This document shows, one piece after another, positions 43,621-55,796 of a stretch of DNA of 64,000 bases. Below the pieces are notes generated by a model that saw nothing but the letters and a program-made list of their open reading frames with translations, was not told where the DNA came from and made no database searches. Positions within the stretch are counted from its first letter, which is position 1; each line of letters opens with the position of its first letter. The DNA is from Escallonia rubra (taxonomy: Eukaryota > Streptophyta > Magnoliopsida > Escalloniales > Escalloniaceae), in contig JAVXUO010001744.1 in the NCBI GenBank assembly GCA_033065855.1, forward strand, positions 167,571-231,570. The letters are read 5' to 3'. The position numbers and the translations under genes were made by a program.

Positions 43621-45307
43621 TTCTTCGACTTAATATATAAATATATAAAGCTTAGATTAGCCAAATGTCATCTTTTTATTCCGAACCCCTAAAGAAATTG
43701 ATTTTGATTGAACCTTTATCTAATTGTCTTATTTAATTTTGTTAGGTACATTATATTATAACCTATCAATTGAACTCTCTCAAATTTGTTACATAACGTA
43801 GTCATAACTCATAATCACACTAATTGAATACTTTTATTATCTTATCTTATCATAATAATTGCCAACTAAGAAGATTCAATGCATTGTACTAAAATCAAAT
43901 CTGACTAAATACACCGGATTTTACCAACAGATACTTATCATTTTTCTCCCATGAAGTGCGTAGACAAGTTAGACGTGCAAGAATACACTATTTGTAAAGG
44001 TAGATCATTACTAATCGAACAATACACCAATTTTTTGACGCTGCAACATTTTGATGACATTATGTGGTACGAATGTGGGAGTAGAATAGCAGACAAGATA
44101 GTGAAAATTGTCTTGCGCTCTCGGAGAACATATATAAATTAGAGCATGTTATTATAATACAATGACTCATTTTAGTACTGCTAACTTATAAATATTTATG
44201 TTTTTATCTCGGTAACAACTCGAAAGTATAAACATATATTTTTCTTCTTTTATTTGTATTAAAAGTGTAGTGAGCAAAAGTTTAACCAACGATCATTTCG
44301 AAAACAATAAGGACCAGAATAAAATAGTAGATTTATCTCACTTATCTAAAAGATACTTAAAATACTATTAGAGAAGTTATAACTTCATGTAAACAACTAC
44401 ATGATAATACACTTTTCTTGGTTATGCTAATTTTTGACCCTCTTCATAAGGAGACGTTATCGTTGCTCTTGTAAACACAATAAAAATAGTGTATTCATCG
44501 TCAATGTCCTGCTTCATTTGTTCTAAGTTAATCTATTCATAAGAATAAGAGATGGTATGAGAAAAAATTTAACGTCTAACTATGTCATAAATAATCATAT
44601 GGTACCTATCTAGACAATTACTGACCCTCTCTAAAAGGAGATTACATTGTTGCTCTAATAGAAACAGGTAAACAGAGAGAGCCTCCATTCACCGTCGTCA
44701 ACGTGATACTTCATTTGCTTTATGGTAATGCATGTCATAAGAACACAATATTTTAAGAGAGTTTTTTATGGTTAATTTTTTGAGTGATTAATAACCATAA
44801 CATGATACATCACTTTTGGAATCCGTTGCCAAAACATATATTTGTTCTTGAGAACCTAATAAAAAACGAACATCTATTAATGCCGATATTGTGTATTGAG
44901 ATAACATACTGACCCTATGTATCTGATTTTTGAGATGCAGTACCTTCCATAAGGTACTATGCAAGTGCTAGGAAATTTTCATATCAATGATTGATGGAAC
45001 TTATCTGGGTGGGTGCTAAAATGTCAAATGGAAAACCGACCATCAATCTAGAATTTGTTGATATTGCGACGACTAAGAAATGCAACAAACCTAATCTGAC
45101 ACATCGACCAGCATTTAAAATCGAGAAAAAGGGACCTTCACGAAGAACCTTTTCTCAAAGTTTCGAGGAAATTACCTCTTTCCTCTTCTTCTTATATATG
45201 CCAAGTTCGAGTTTCGTAATGCGTTGTTCATTTTCAAGTTTTCAATTTTTCGATACGTGGATTCCCCTCTTGCATCAGTTTCGGCTCGAGGGGAGATAAA
45301 TTCAAGA
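43621..45307. other. Upstream flank of the second EXO70 pair
   Basis: AT-rich intergenic DNA and presumably the promoter of the next gene. The open frame 44991-45299 and the 28-codon extension upstream of 45308 look non-coding. Confidence 0.4.
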
Positions 45308-47140
45308 ATGGAACTGGCCCAACTGCTAGGAAATGCGGTGGCATTCCAATCAGCCGAAAGAGTTATCCAAGGCTATCCGTGTCTCCCTGCAGACTTCAAG
45401 CTGCCAGGAGAACGAATGATATTTGACAGAAACCTGCACGAGATTGATCAGTACTTTCAGGCTGTGGACCAGATTCAACGATTAACCAAGTCTGCAGCAT
45501 TGCTCTCAGATTATCGCAGCCAAGGCATCAACTTGATCCAATTGGCCACAGCTCGGCTCCAGTTTGAGTTTCAGGCCATATTGACCAGGAAAGCAGATAT
45601 AGATCCTACTGCTGCTGCCTATTTTAGTTCACTGAGTACTAGTTGCAGCTCAGGTTATCAGAGCCCAGGCACCAACTTGAACCAAATGGACAAAGCTCGG
45701 CACCAGTTTGAGTTTCAGGTCATGTTGACCAGGCAAACAGATAGTAATCCTACTTCTGCTGCCTATTTCAGTTCGATAAGTACCAGTTGCAGCTCTGGTT
45801 TACGGGGCGACGACTATACTGACCATCCTGCACTCTCTGATAAGGAAATATATTATCTCCGGTGTATCACCGAGAGAATGAGCTCCATTGGATCTCTACA
45901 CTACTGCATTGAGGTGTACTGCTGTTCACGAAAAAAATTTGTTGAAAAAAGTTTCCGACTTCTTGGAGTTGAGAAGTTGAGCACCAATGATGTGAAGAGA
46001 TTGGAGTGGGAAGAGTTGCAGAAAAAGATCAAACTATGGACAGGAGCTGCTAGGGAGTGCGTCCGAAAACTTTTTGCAAGGGAGAGAGAAATGTTTGAGC
46101 AAATCTTTGATGGCCTAGAAAGTGCTCAAACATATGATGCGTGCTTTGTTGCGACAGTCAAAGATGCAGCAATTTGTTTATTTAAATTCGCAGAAACTGT
46201 AAGTACGACTCGTCCATGGATGCAGAAGTTGTTTGGTATTTTAGGCCTTTATTATGCTTTGTCCGATCTCCTGCCGGATCTTAATCTTATATTCCAGTCG
46301 GACTCATCAAAGTCTATAGTCAATCAGGCTGCTGGGATTCTGCCTCAGTTAGAAGAGCTGGTGAGGGGAATTTTGTCAGATTTCGAGAACGGTGTGCTTC
46401 ACGAGATGTCGAGTGTCCCGACTTATGCAGGCACAGTTCATCCTTTTACAAAGTATGTGATGGAATATATCTTTGGCATTGTGCGTTACAAGGATATATT
46501 AAGCGAATTGATTGTGTCCAAGCCCTCAGCTACTTTGAGAAACGAGTGTGGGAGAACACCGTTGGAACTCCATATAATTTGGATCATCGTGAGCTTGAAA
46601 TTCAATCTGGAGAGTAAGTCTAAAATCTACAATGACTCATCTTTGGGTCATTTGTTCGTGATGAACAACATTGGCTTTATTGTTCAGAAAATTGAAGAGT
46701 CTTCTGAACTCGGTGAGATGATTGGGAATGACTATCGTAAGAAGCTAAGCGAAATCATGTTGGAGGCAGTCAACAGCTATCGTAGATCTATCTGGGACAG
46801 GGTGTTCTATTGTTTGAGGGACGAGGGACTACATTATGGTTTTGGTTTCTGTAAAGGGTTGTCAAAGAGAATTGTGAAACAAAGGGTGAAGTCCTTCAAC
46901 ATTACGTTTGAAGAAGTTTGCCGGACTCCATCAACAACGTGGCTGGTGCCAAGTAATTTGCATCTTTGTCTGCAGGCTCATCAATCAATACTGGAGGAGT
47001 TGATTCCAGCTTATGAGTCATTTTTGGGGCAGTTCAAGAGGCATGCAGAGCACCCAGCTTATCACGTCAAATACTCGGTTGAGGACCTTAAGAATGCAGT
47101 CATGGTTTCTTCCTGGAATGCCAGCTGCCTTTCTCCTTGA
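45308..47140 (+). CDS. EXO70: EXO70 exocyst subunit, second subfamily, with internal duplication and altered C-terminus
   Basis: Single-exon frame of 610 codons from ATG 45308 (MELAQLLGNAVAFQSAERVI). EXO70 features: GERMIFD...EIDQYFQAVD (about 35-55), YYLRCITERMSSIG, VKRLEWEELQKKIKLW, RTPLELHIIWIIVSLKFNLE, LFVMNNIGFIVQKI, WDRVFYCLRDEGLHYGFGF and VKYSVEDLKNAV. Residues 69-116 and 117-164 are a near-repeat of 48 residues (both centred on FEFQ..LTR and ending STSCSSG); the neighbour at 48990 has one copy. At 47101 a G present in the neighbour (GCAGTCGATGG versus GCAGTCATGG) is missing, so the last residues become MVSSWNASCLSP instead of a DGF-type end. The loss affects only the final dozen residues, so the protein may still work. 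It forms a tandem pair with the next EXO70. Confidence 0.88.
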   Translation: MELAQLLGNAVAFQSAERVIQGYPCLPADFKLPGERMIFDRNLHEIDQYFQAVDQIQRLTKSAALLSDYRSQGINLIQLATARLQFEFQAILTRKADIDPTAAAYFSSLSTSCSSGYQSPGTNLNQMDKARHQFEFQVMLTRQTDSNPTSAAYFSSISTSCSSGLRGDDYTDHPALSDKEIYYLRCITERMSSIGSLHYCIEVYCCSRKKFVEKSFRLLGVEKLSTNDVKRLEWEELQKKIKLWTGAARECVRKLFAREREMFEQIFDGLESAQTYDACFVATVKDAAICLFKFAETVSTTRPWMQKLFGILGLYYALSDLLPDLNLIFQSDSSKSIVNQAAGILPQLEELVRGILSDFENGVLHEMSSVPTYAGTVHPFTKYVMEYIFGIVRYKDILSELIVSKPSATLRNECGRTPLELHIIWIIVSLKFNLESKSKIYNDSSLGHLFVMNNIGFIVQKIEESSELGEMIGNDYRKKLSEIMLEAVNSYRRSIWDRVFYCLRDEGLHYGFGFCKGLSKRIVKQRVKSFNITFEEVCRTPSTTWLVPSNLHLCLQAHQSILEELIPAYESFLGQFKRHAEHPAYHVKYSVEDLKNAVMVSSWNASCLSP

Positions 47141-48567
47141 GTGCCCTATAACATGCTTCAACTTGAAAGGATTTTACAGTTCAGCAACTGTTTTAACACA
47201 TGTGATGCCAATGTGGTCGAGCGTCAAGGTTTCTGCTAGACTAGCTTTCAGTTAATAGTTCTAGTTTACGTTTGTTTCAGACTAAATAAAAGTACAGTGG
47301 ATGCGCACGCATATCAAAAATGTTTGTAAGTTGTCTTTATGTCCAACACATTTGTGAGACAAATTCAAGCAATTCACAAGTTTCAGTGCACTTCACTACG
47401 ATAAAACATTTTGTAACCGTGGAGTAAGCATGAGAATGCTCTTTTCTTGTTTGCAACCGGAGATACCAGCATTTAAGAAGACACTATAATTCAACGCCTT
47501 TAAACCGTCTACCCCATTCGATTTTGATATTTTTTTCCCTTGTCATCAATATAACTGAGCAACGTAAGTAAATATTATGTTTGTGCTAATGTTATTCCAT
47601 GTGTTGAAAAAAAGTGAAATAGTACTCAGCTCGTATGGGTGGATCACAAAAATATGCATGTTCAATTAGTTCAACCGGGGCGCACAACAACAAAATAGAC
47701 TTAATTCATTTTGAAGTAGCACTTTTTTAATCTCGACGAATTCACTAATTTAATTGTGGCATGATCGGGTTTTATTGACTACATGCTCTTAACAATTTTG
47801 TTTGTTCTTTCACAAGTCTTGTTAATGTACATAATGAGTACTTTACAGATGTCGACTGGCTACACAACTTCTTACTTATGCAAGTCTATTATTCATGTCT
47901 TGTGTTGTATTCCAACTACCATCAAGCGTCCCCTCGTTTCTGAACCAGGCAACCATCCACATTAAATTAGAACAAAATAAAGTAATCAATTCAGGTGAAT
48001 GTGTGATTAGTTCCAGATTGGTATCATTTTGGAGTACATAATCTGTTCTTTCAATTAGTTTAATTTAATCAAGGACAATTCATCCTATATTTCCACCGTT
48101 AGGAATTAAGATGAACTCATTAGCTAATGCATTCAGGTCAACGCGTTTACATCAATATCTTCGGATCGAATGCCAAAATTTTGAAATTATTTTCAATTAC
48201 ACAAACTATGATAGCATAGTTAGAAGGGTGGGGCTAAATTTGCACCCCTATGGGCTAAAACCCAAACCCTCTTGTCACTAAAGGATTAAAAAGTGTCAAC
48301 ACTTCTTTTAGTGATGAAAGAGTGTGGACTAACTAAAAAAAATGTGTATATCTTGTCCCACCTTGGTAGAAATGGCATTTAAATACCATGTCCAATCCTA
48401 GCATTGCTTTTTAATTGGACAATGGTCAAAGAAACCCAAAATACGGCGTTACAAAGTTCTATAGGGATTTTTTCTACAAGTGCTCTATAAGAAACTTTGA
48501 CAACTTTGAGTTAATCAAATTTTCCATTTTGCAACTTTCCCAGCATCTACTTAAATAGGCCCAAGAA
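47141..48567. other. Intergenic between the two EXO70 genes
   Basis: No gene. A short hairpin (TCACTAAA...TTTAGTGA, about 48277-48316) lies in sequence related to the CACTAAAAGATGC motif of the 36-42 kb repeats. Confidence 0.4.
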
Positions 48568-48731
48568 GGATCAAGATCCTCTGCTATATAGTATTTAGCA
48601 ATAAAAAAAATTAGCGCTGAAAGTATTTTGTCGTTACTACTAAAATGTATAATGATAACTTCTCGTCGTTGAATATAAAGCGGCATTTTTTTTATACAGC
48701 ACCTCTGCTGTACTGCAAAGGATCTTGATCC
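48568..48731. mobile_element. 164-bp MITE upstream of EXO70
   Basis: Ends GGATCAAGATCC and GGATCTTGATCC are inverted repeats; flanks CCCAAGAA (48560-48567 and 48733-48740) form an 8-9-bp target duplication. Internal ACAGCACCTCTGCTGTA resembles the MITE at 57881-58085, suggesting one family. Its right end lies about 260 bases before the EXO70 start codon. Confidence 0.85.
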
Positions 48732-48989
48732 ACCCAAGAATGTTAATATGTTGGAACACTCGAGGAAGACTAAGCGGAAGATATTTATATTACTCTGTCT
48801 CAATGATTATCTCTCCCAAAAGGGAGAATAAGCTTCCTAGAAACTCCCAGGGAAGCTTCCCGTGTTTTGACTTCAATTTTCTGGTGAAAAAAGAGCCAAC
48901 TATATATGTTTTGTAATGCATTAGCCCATTAAAATTCCTTCGAACTTTTAAAGATTTAATTTCATCTGTATGAGCTTTATTTTCCACAA

Positions 48990-50699
48990 ATGGAGCTTGA
49001 AGAAATTGTTACAGCGTTTAAATCAGCCATGGATAGAATCCTAGGCTATTCGTGTCCTCCATCAGATTCTACTATGCAACCAGGAGAACGAATGATCTTT
49101 GACGGAGGCCGCCATGAGATTGATCAGTACTTTAAGGCTGTCGACGAGCTTCAGAAATCAATAATGCCATCAGATTATCAGATTGAAGTCAAGAGTTTGA
49201 TCCAGACTGCCATGGCTCGACTCAAATTTGAGTTTCAGGCTATACTAGCCAGGCTCACTGATATTGATCCGAATGATGCAGACTATATCAGTTCAAATAG
49301 TAGCAGTGTACCGGAGTATGAAGGAGTCTGTTCTTATCCACACTATGAAATGGAAGTTTACTATCTCCGGAACATAGCTGAGAGGATGAACTTAGAGGGT
49401 CATCTTGCTTACTGCGCTGTGGCGTACAGGAACTCACGGAGAATCATTGTGGACAGCTGTTTGAGACTTCGTCTTGGCACTAAGAAATTTAGCACCAAGG
49501 ACATCCAGAGAATGGAATGGGACGTGTTACAGAAGGAGATTAAACAGTGGATAACATCATCTAGCACGTGTTTTCAGATACTATTTGGAACGGAAAGATT
49601 ACTGTTTGACGACATATTTCAAGGTGATCTTGGAACTGCAGTATATGATGAGTGTTTTGTGGGGATAACTAAAGATGCTGCAGTTCAGTTCATCAAATTC
49701 GCGGAAGATGTTTGCACTACTCGGCCATCGATGCAGAAGTTATTTGAGATGCTTGACCTTTATAATGCCGTCTTGCATCTGTTGTCTGATGTTAATTATT
49801 TCTTCCACTCCAAATCAGGAGAGTGCATACGTACTCGGGCTGCTGAGCTGCTGCCTCAGCTAGCGGATCTCATAAGAGCGTCGCTGTTGGATTTTGAGAA
49901 CGGCGTGCTTCACGAGCTCTCAGATCCACCGATTTCAACAGGCACAACTGACTCCTTGACATGGTATGTTTCTGACTATATTACTCGCATTTTGCAACAT
50001 GAGGAGACCCTAAGCAAATTGGTTGTATCCAATCCGTTGATAAATTCGACAAAATGCGAGGATGGCATTCAATTTCTTGAAGGCAAGGATCGAAGTCCAT
50101 TAGAACTTCATTTGGTTTGGATCCTTGCAAGTTTGAAACTAAATCTAAAGGGTAAATACAAACACTACAAAGACGTCTCATTGGGTCATTTGTCAATGAT
50201 GAATAACATTTTCTTCATTGTTCGGAGAATTAAACAGTATCCAGAACTGCAAGAGATGATTGGGAAGGACTATCTTGACAAGCTAGACGAAACCGTGTTG
50301 CAAGAAGCAAATAGTTATCTGGTATCAACCTGGGACAGGATTGTGTATTGTTTGAGGGACAAGGGGCTACATCACGCGTTTGGTTTCTATAAGGGGGTAT
50401 CGAGGAGTAGCGTAAGAGGCAGATTCAAGGCGTTCAACGCGACGTTCGAGGAGGTCCGCCAGGCTTAGTCAACTTGGTGGGTACCTGATTCGCAGCTTCG
50501 CAAGCAGCTTCAAAACTTGATACTGGAAAAGTTGGTTCCAGCTTACAGGTCCTTCCTCGAGCGGTTCAAGAGCCACGTTGAGAGTGGAAACCATCCCGAG
50601 AAATACATCAAGTACTCGGTCGAGGATCTGAGGGATGCAGTCGATGGTTTATTCGTGGAATATCAGCTATGTAATGCTTTGAAATCAACTTCTCAATGA
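48990..50699 (+). pseudogene. EXO70: EXO70 exocyst subunit, second subfamily, with in-frame amber codon
   Basis: ATG 48990 (MELEEIVTAFKSAMDRILGY) opens a frame of 570 codons ending TGA 50697, with a single TAG at 50466-50468 (codon 493) in the segment FEEVRQA-stop-STWWVP. The frame continues unshifted through LILEKLVPAYRSFLERFKSH and YIKYSVEDLRDAVDGLF. Other EXO70 blocks: GERMIFDGGRHEIDQYFKAVD, YYLRNIAERMN, IQRMEWDVLQKEIKQW, RSPLELHLVWILASLKLNLK, LSMMNNIFFIV. The stop removes the last ~75 residues of the helical bundle. It could be a recent null allele, a sequencing error, or tolerated. It is a tandem duplicate of 45308-47140. Confidence 0.88.
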
Positions 50700-53600
50700 G
50701 GGAGTGGATTGACTTTGGTCTCATCCCTGCTTCTCGACAAGCAATACTTCGCCGAGCCTAGACTTGCTTTTATCTTCAGCTGTTGCCTCCCTTCTTTTTT
50801 GACATCATCTGTGTTTGCGCTGAAATCGTCAGTCTGGTTGTGCAATGCTTTACTTTTTGTCAAGGGTATGCCTTAGCAAGCTATTCGGACTCACAAAGTG
50901 TAATCGAAGGACCAAAGAGTCATATAAAAAATTAACCGCTAAACTTAAAAAATTTCGGAACATGAAAAACCAAAATATTAACTTTAGTTATAGTTCATCC
51001 ATTCTTCACAAAACAAGAAAACATAATAAGGTTAACTTTTAGACGTATATATATACTACTAATGTGATTTTTAAATTATGTGCGGTCTAAGTTTACCATA
51101 AGAATTTAAAAATAAAAAAAAAAGTAACCTTGATCTATTGTTTTTTTTTTTTTTCTTTATAATCTGGAGGTTTAGAATTTGAAAAAATGAAGATAGAGCA
51201 AGGAAAAGACAAAGATTATGACCGCCGGAGGTACAAAAAGTAAAAAAAAACAAAAAAATCACAGAAAAGGAAACGTTAATACATTAATATTAATATCACA
51301 ATACAGTGACATTTTCATAAACATTTTAACTACAATTATTCATTATTTTGAAAAACAAAAAAAAATTCTAAAAATTTTAAAGGGTGATGATGGTCTCACC
51401 TCTGGTCATGCCTATGGTCCATTCTTGTCTCATGTGCTTCTAATCAACTTGTAATTGGTGTGTGTGCGTGTAGAAACTGAGAGTGGGACCAAACAAAGAA
51501 GGAACAATAAAAATATGCTAGCATAACGTGTTCAATGGTTCGCATCTATCCTTATAATCGTCTTCGACCACTAAATACTTTTCACGGAGTTTGAGAAAAG
51601 AAGGCAATGTGATTTAGACCGGAAGATTGTGACTTGAGTACTATGCACCCTATAAGCTATAAGAAGCCATTATTACATTCATGTTCACAAAATAATATGG
51701 TCGACCAACTAATTGACTATAATTAACATTTCAATATCATGGGGGCACCATAGAACCAAAAAAAATGTCATGGGGCTCCCATGATTTTACACTTCAATCT
51801 TTTGTTTTTCTTCATTAATGGCCTCTTGTTACTTTCCCCAACCATTTAGACATGTGGGTCATTCTGAAGAGCATATAGATCAGAATATCCGCTGACATAG
51901 ACCATGATGAAAACATGTAAAAACATTAGAATTCTTTGGGACAAGAACAAGATAGTTAAAAATGTTAAAAGTTGATCTCTATGGCGCTACCCGATGAGAA
52001 ATGACTTGAGCGGTTCTAGATAATTTATGACCGATAAATATATCATGTAATAAATTCTTTTCACAACACGTCTCACTTCAGTGCCCAAATATTTTTTTGA
52101 CAACAGCCCGCAACCCCCCACCTCACCACTGCTCAAATATTAACTTGAACTCACCCTTTAAAAGATATATTGTTTCTTCTAGGATCAAAAGTCTTGACCA
52201 TATAGGCCCATTAGATTAGTCATGTTATAATTTTTTACTTCATTTATCCTCGACCTTTTATTACATAATCGCTTGATTTAACGATTTAAATAGTCAAAGT
52301 CAATGATTCAATTCGAGACCATAAAGTATTTATGCCCACACTCACCGTTTAGGGCCGGTGAACCATGAGCTACTATCTCAAATTAATTATAAGCCGTCAC
52401 TCTCTTTGAATATATGATTAGGACCGGTCTTCAACTTCATCAGCATTTAAATCATCCATTTTGTTTCAAAACGCAGCTAGCTATACCAAATTTAATTAGA
52501 CACGCCTTTAAATGCATCACGTTACTTTGTTATTAAAACTTCTAAGCATGGGCTTGTCCAGTTGGTTAAACAAGGACATAATATGGCAATTTTTGTCTTT
52601 ATTTTTCTTGTTAAAGAAATAAATTGTTCCGATTGCTTTCTTAAACTCTGTTTTCATATATCCCAAATTTCCAGCTTGTGCCCATTATAAAATTGAGAAA
52701 GCATCTCAATGCAATATATACAAGATGAGCATAATTTGACCTAATAACTCGAAGCTAAATGACTTGATTCATCCAAATAAATATTTACGCCCAACTCAAC
52801 ATAAAAACAAGTAACTTCCCACGTGCACTCTAGAAAAAGTTTCAAAGAACAAAATACCCATTAGGCATTGTTTGGATTAAAGTCATGGACAATTCTGGAT
52901 GTGTCTCATTGTTTAGAGCAAACTTTAAAGTTGCACTGGTTTCACAATTTTTGGAAGTCATGTGGCATGGTGAAAGACAAATTTATTGGCAGTCCAAGTC
53001 ATTTTTAGATGCTTACAAGGGGGACATAAAAGTTGCCTAAAGGGTACAGATGAAGCATAGACAAAGTTTGCTTTAATAAAGGGTCTCCTGGGGACCATAA
53101 ATAATGGTAATCGTGGTCTATATAAAATTTTGCGTCAAAGTTTTTTTATTCAAAACTTGACTACTATCCAGATTACAGATACATGGTTACAATCCTTCTG
53201 TATAGCGACACTTAATAATTATTAAGTATATTAATAATTTTTATTTAGTGACGTTAAAAATGTGCGACTCAAAATTTTAACATAAAGGTCACTAACTATA
53301 CTTAGCAACCATATATCAATTATCACTATACAAAAAATATAACTATCTTTTTTCAATTGGAATGCAGCCAAAAAAATTTTCTAACTTTAAACGAGCATCA
53401 AGTGATAAAGATAATGTTTTAGAAGATTCTGCATCATAGGCTACATCTTTGTCCTACCGATGTCAGTCTCCTCACTTCAAAACAGCATTGCAATTGATAG
53501 AGGTGTACAACATTCCAAAACCGCGTTAGAAAAAGCTCTTTTAGTCTTGTCTTTGCTAAAAAAAACACGAAACGAAGCCCTATCTTTATACGCTATAAGA

Positions 53601-54419
53601 AACTATTTGATAGTTGGTTAGAAACAAATGGAAACAATTGAAAGTGTAAACATTTTCGAAATGGTTTTCATAGTCATAATAATGGGTGTGTTTGTCTTTT
53701 ACCTTTTGCATACTCCATATATATTCGCTCTCGAAACACGTACCGGGTATTTCTGATATTTCTCAACACACACACACACGGGTACGCGCATGTTTGGCTT
53801 GTGTTTTTGGTTGATTGTTGGAGAAACAAAGAGTGTAACTATAATCTTTTAGATGCAGTAGAAAATTACAAAAGTGATTAAAGTAACTCCATGTTACGTT
53901 ACATTAGATCATAATAATTTTAGTGTACATCTAAACTTTTTATCTCTTGGCATGATATTTGTGATATGAAATCTAACATAAGGAGTGTAAATAATTACTA
54001 AAAGGTAAACGGTAAATAGGTTATTCAACCAAATATTACAATACAAACCTAGACGCAGATATTAACCCAGTAAACGTAATATAACAGTATGGTAGAAAAA
54101 GAATAGGTACTAGTTTCAATTACGGAGTTAAGCATAATGAAAAACACCTTTTAGATGATGGATTTAATGTAAGTGACCTCATTGGTTGTCTGCAGTTACG
54201 CCAAAATGACCATTACAACCTAAACAGTGAATCGATCACATAGTTTTCGTTACATAGCTAATTATGTTTTGTAATTACCTCTAAACGGTGAATCAAATGG
54301 GCTACAGGAATAAACCAATGCCATCTCAAGCAATTGGGCCATTTAACTTCTGTAACACTCAATCTAGGGTCAGTATTGCCTTTTGTCTCTATATATGTAA
54401 CTAGAAAATTGCGTAAGTT
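50700..54419. other. Intergenic, AT-rich
   Basis: No gene supported over 3.7 kb. A (CA)n run lies at about 53766-53778. GGCATTGTTTGG after TTA at about 52863 looks like a Tourist-type end, but I found no partner. Self-complementary TAGCGAC / GTCACTA phrases occur at 53190-53330. Confidence 0.4.
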
Positions 54420-54800
54420 GTAAAAATAGTCCTTTAAGTTTTGCTAAATATTCTAAATGATCCTTGGAGTATCAAAGATGTTCAGTTGGTCGTTTAAGTT
54501 CACTTCCGTTTATGAGATTATCTTTCTGCTCATTAACGGTGGGAAGCCAATACCTTTGTGGCTTTGATCGAAGGATAAATTTGAAAATCCGTGTCTAATG
54601 TCCCACAAGAGCGACATGTCGAAAGATTTCACGTTTGTTGGGCATAAAAAGTGGAGTTACGAATATATCCTTTTGCTCAAAGCAACAAAGGTATTAGCTT
54701 CCCGCCGTTATGAGTCGAAGGGCTGTTTAATGAAAAACATTTGATAATTGAAGGATTGTTCAGGATTTTTAGGTAGATGTCATTTTTACTAGATAACATT
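54420..54800. mobile_element. Decayed foldback element
   Basis: The central arms GGGAAGCCAATACCTTTGTG (about 54540) and the complement of CAAAGGTATTAGCTTCCC (about 54686) are inverted repeats, with weaker outer symmetry between AAATGATCCTTGGAGTATCA and the complement of the 54740-54775 region. No target duplication found. Confidence 0.5.
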
Positions 54801-55430
54801 GTATTGCTCTCGACCAACTAGGATAACTTGATACCTTGCATAATACCTCGCTCTTTCTTAATCTCTCATTCTATCAACCAGTTCTTCCGATTCAATAGTA
54901 TTAAAAGATCAAGGCCAATCATCCACGCCAGTTGAATACTTGCTCCTAAGTAACGTATTCTCCTCCTTAGAAGTTAGAACCTTCATGCTAGTGCTTTATG
55001 GAATAAGTTCATTCCACCCCCCACCCCCCAACCAACACAACACACCGACCACGTTTTATGAATGTTCGAACTTCGCTAGTAGTTTCAATACCTATTACAC
55101 AACCTGACAATTATACGATACATAGCTATAAAGCTATAATTCAAACCGCAAATTAAGATGAAGCCAAAAGTCTTTTTTCGCTGTAATATACCGTCTGCAA
55201 ACAATTTTCAGAATCAACCCTAGCTAGCGCTGCATTGGAATAGACTTTCACGTGAAGCATGCGAGATATGAAACCCCGAGTAAGCAGCTGCCATGTGAAC
55301 TGACTTGTGTTTCCACACTAAAAGATCAGGAACAAGAAAATTAAATGTTGCCTTTCTATGAGAAGACATGGCCCTGTCATGTCCATGGCGGGCTATGGCT
55401 CTGATTTATTAAAGAAGATGGTGGGGTTTC

Positions 55431-55796
55431 ATGGATTCCCATAACAATAATAACAATATGAAATGGAGGTCCCTTTCACAATCATTCAAGCAAACTCAGC
55501 ACTCCTCTGCTTTGCTTTGCTTGGTCCATCCATTACTTAACCCCATCATAGAGAAGAAATACCCATATGAATGCGAGTCCTCAGCCATTGCTATCAACAA
55601 GTTCGGATGGGCACCTAGGTGGCCGGTGTTGCCTTTGCCTACAACTAACTACGTACACTATAATAATGATGTAGTGGGCCGACTTGACTTTGCTTTGTTT
55701 TCACTCTTGCACAACTTTATGAATTCCAATAGTTTAGGGAATGCTTCAGAAATTATAAAAACTTTGGCGGTATCTCGGATCGTAAGAAAAGCCTAA
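55431..55796 (+). CDS. Hypothetical 121-codon ORF
   Basis: I do not recognise this protein. The frame starts ATG 55431 (MDSHNNNNNMKWRSLSQSFK) and ends TAA 55794. Composition looks ordinary rather than low-complexity after the asparagine run, with KKYPYECESS and WAPRWPVLPLPTTN. No signal peptide, membrane segment or known motif is visible. It stands alone in intergenic DNA about 4.7 kb from the EXO70 genes. It may be chance or a gene fragment. Confidence 0.2.
   Translation: MDSHNNNNNMKWRSLSQSFKQTQHSSALLCLVHPLLNPIIEKKYPYECESSAIAINKFGWAPRWPVLPLPTTNYVHYNNDVVGRLDFALFSLLHNFMNSNSLGNASEIIKTLAVSRIVRKA

Noticed and set aside
44991-45299. 102-codon frame upstream of the second EXO70 subfamily
   Set aside because: No family resemblance, and it overlaps the probable EXO70 5'UTR.
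52860-53400. Possible Tourist/Harbinger MITE starting TTA-GGCATTGTTTGG
   Set aside because: No inverted partner or matching TTA found downstream.
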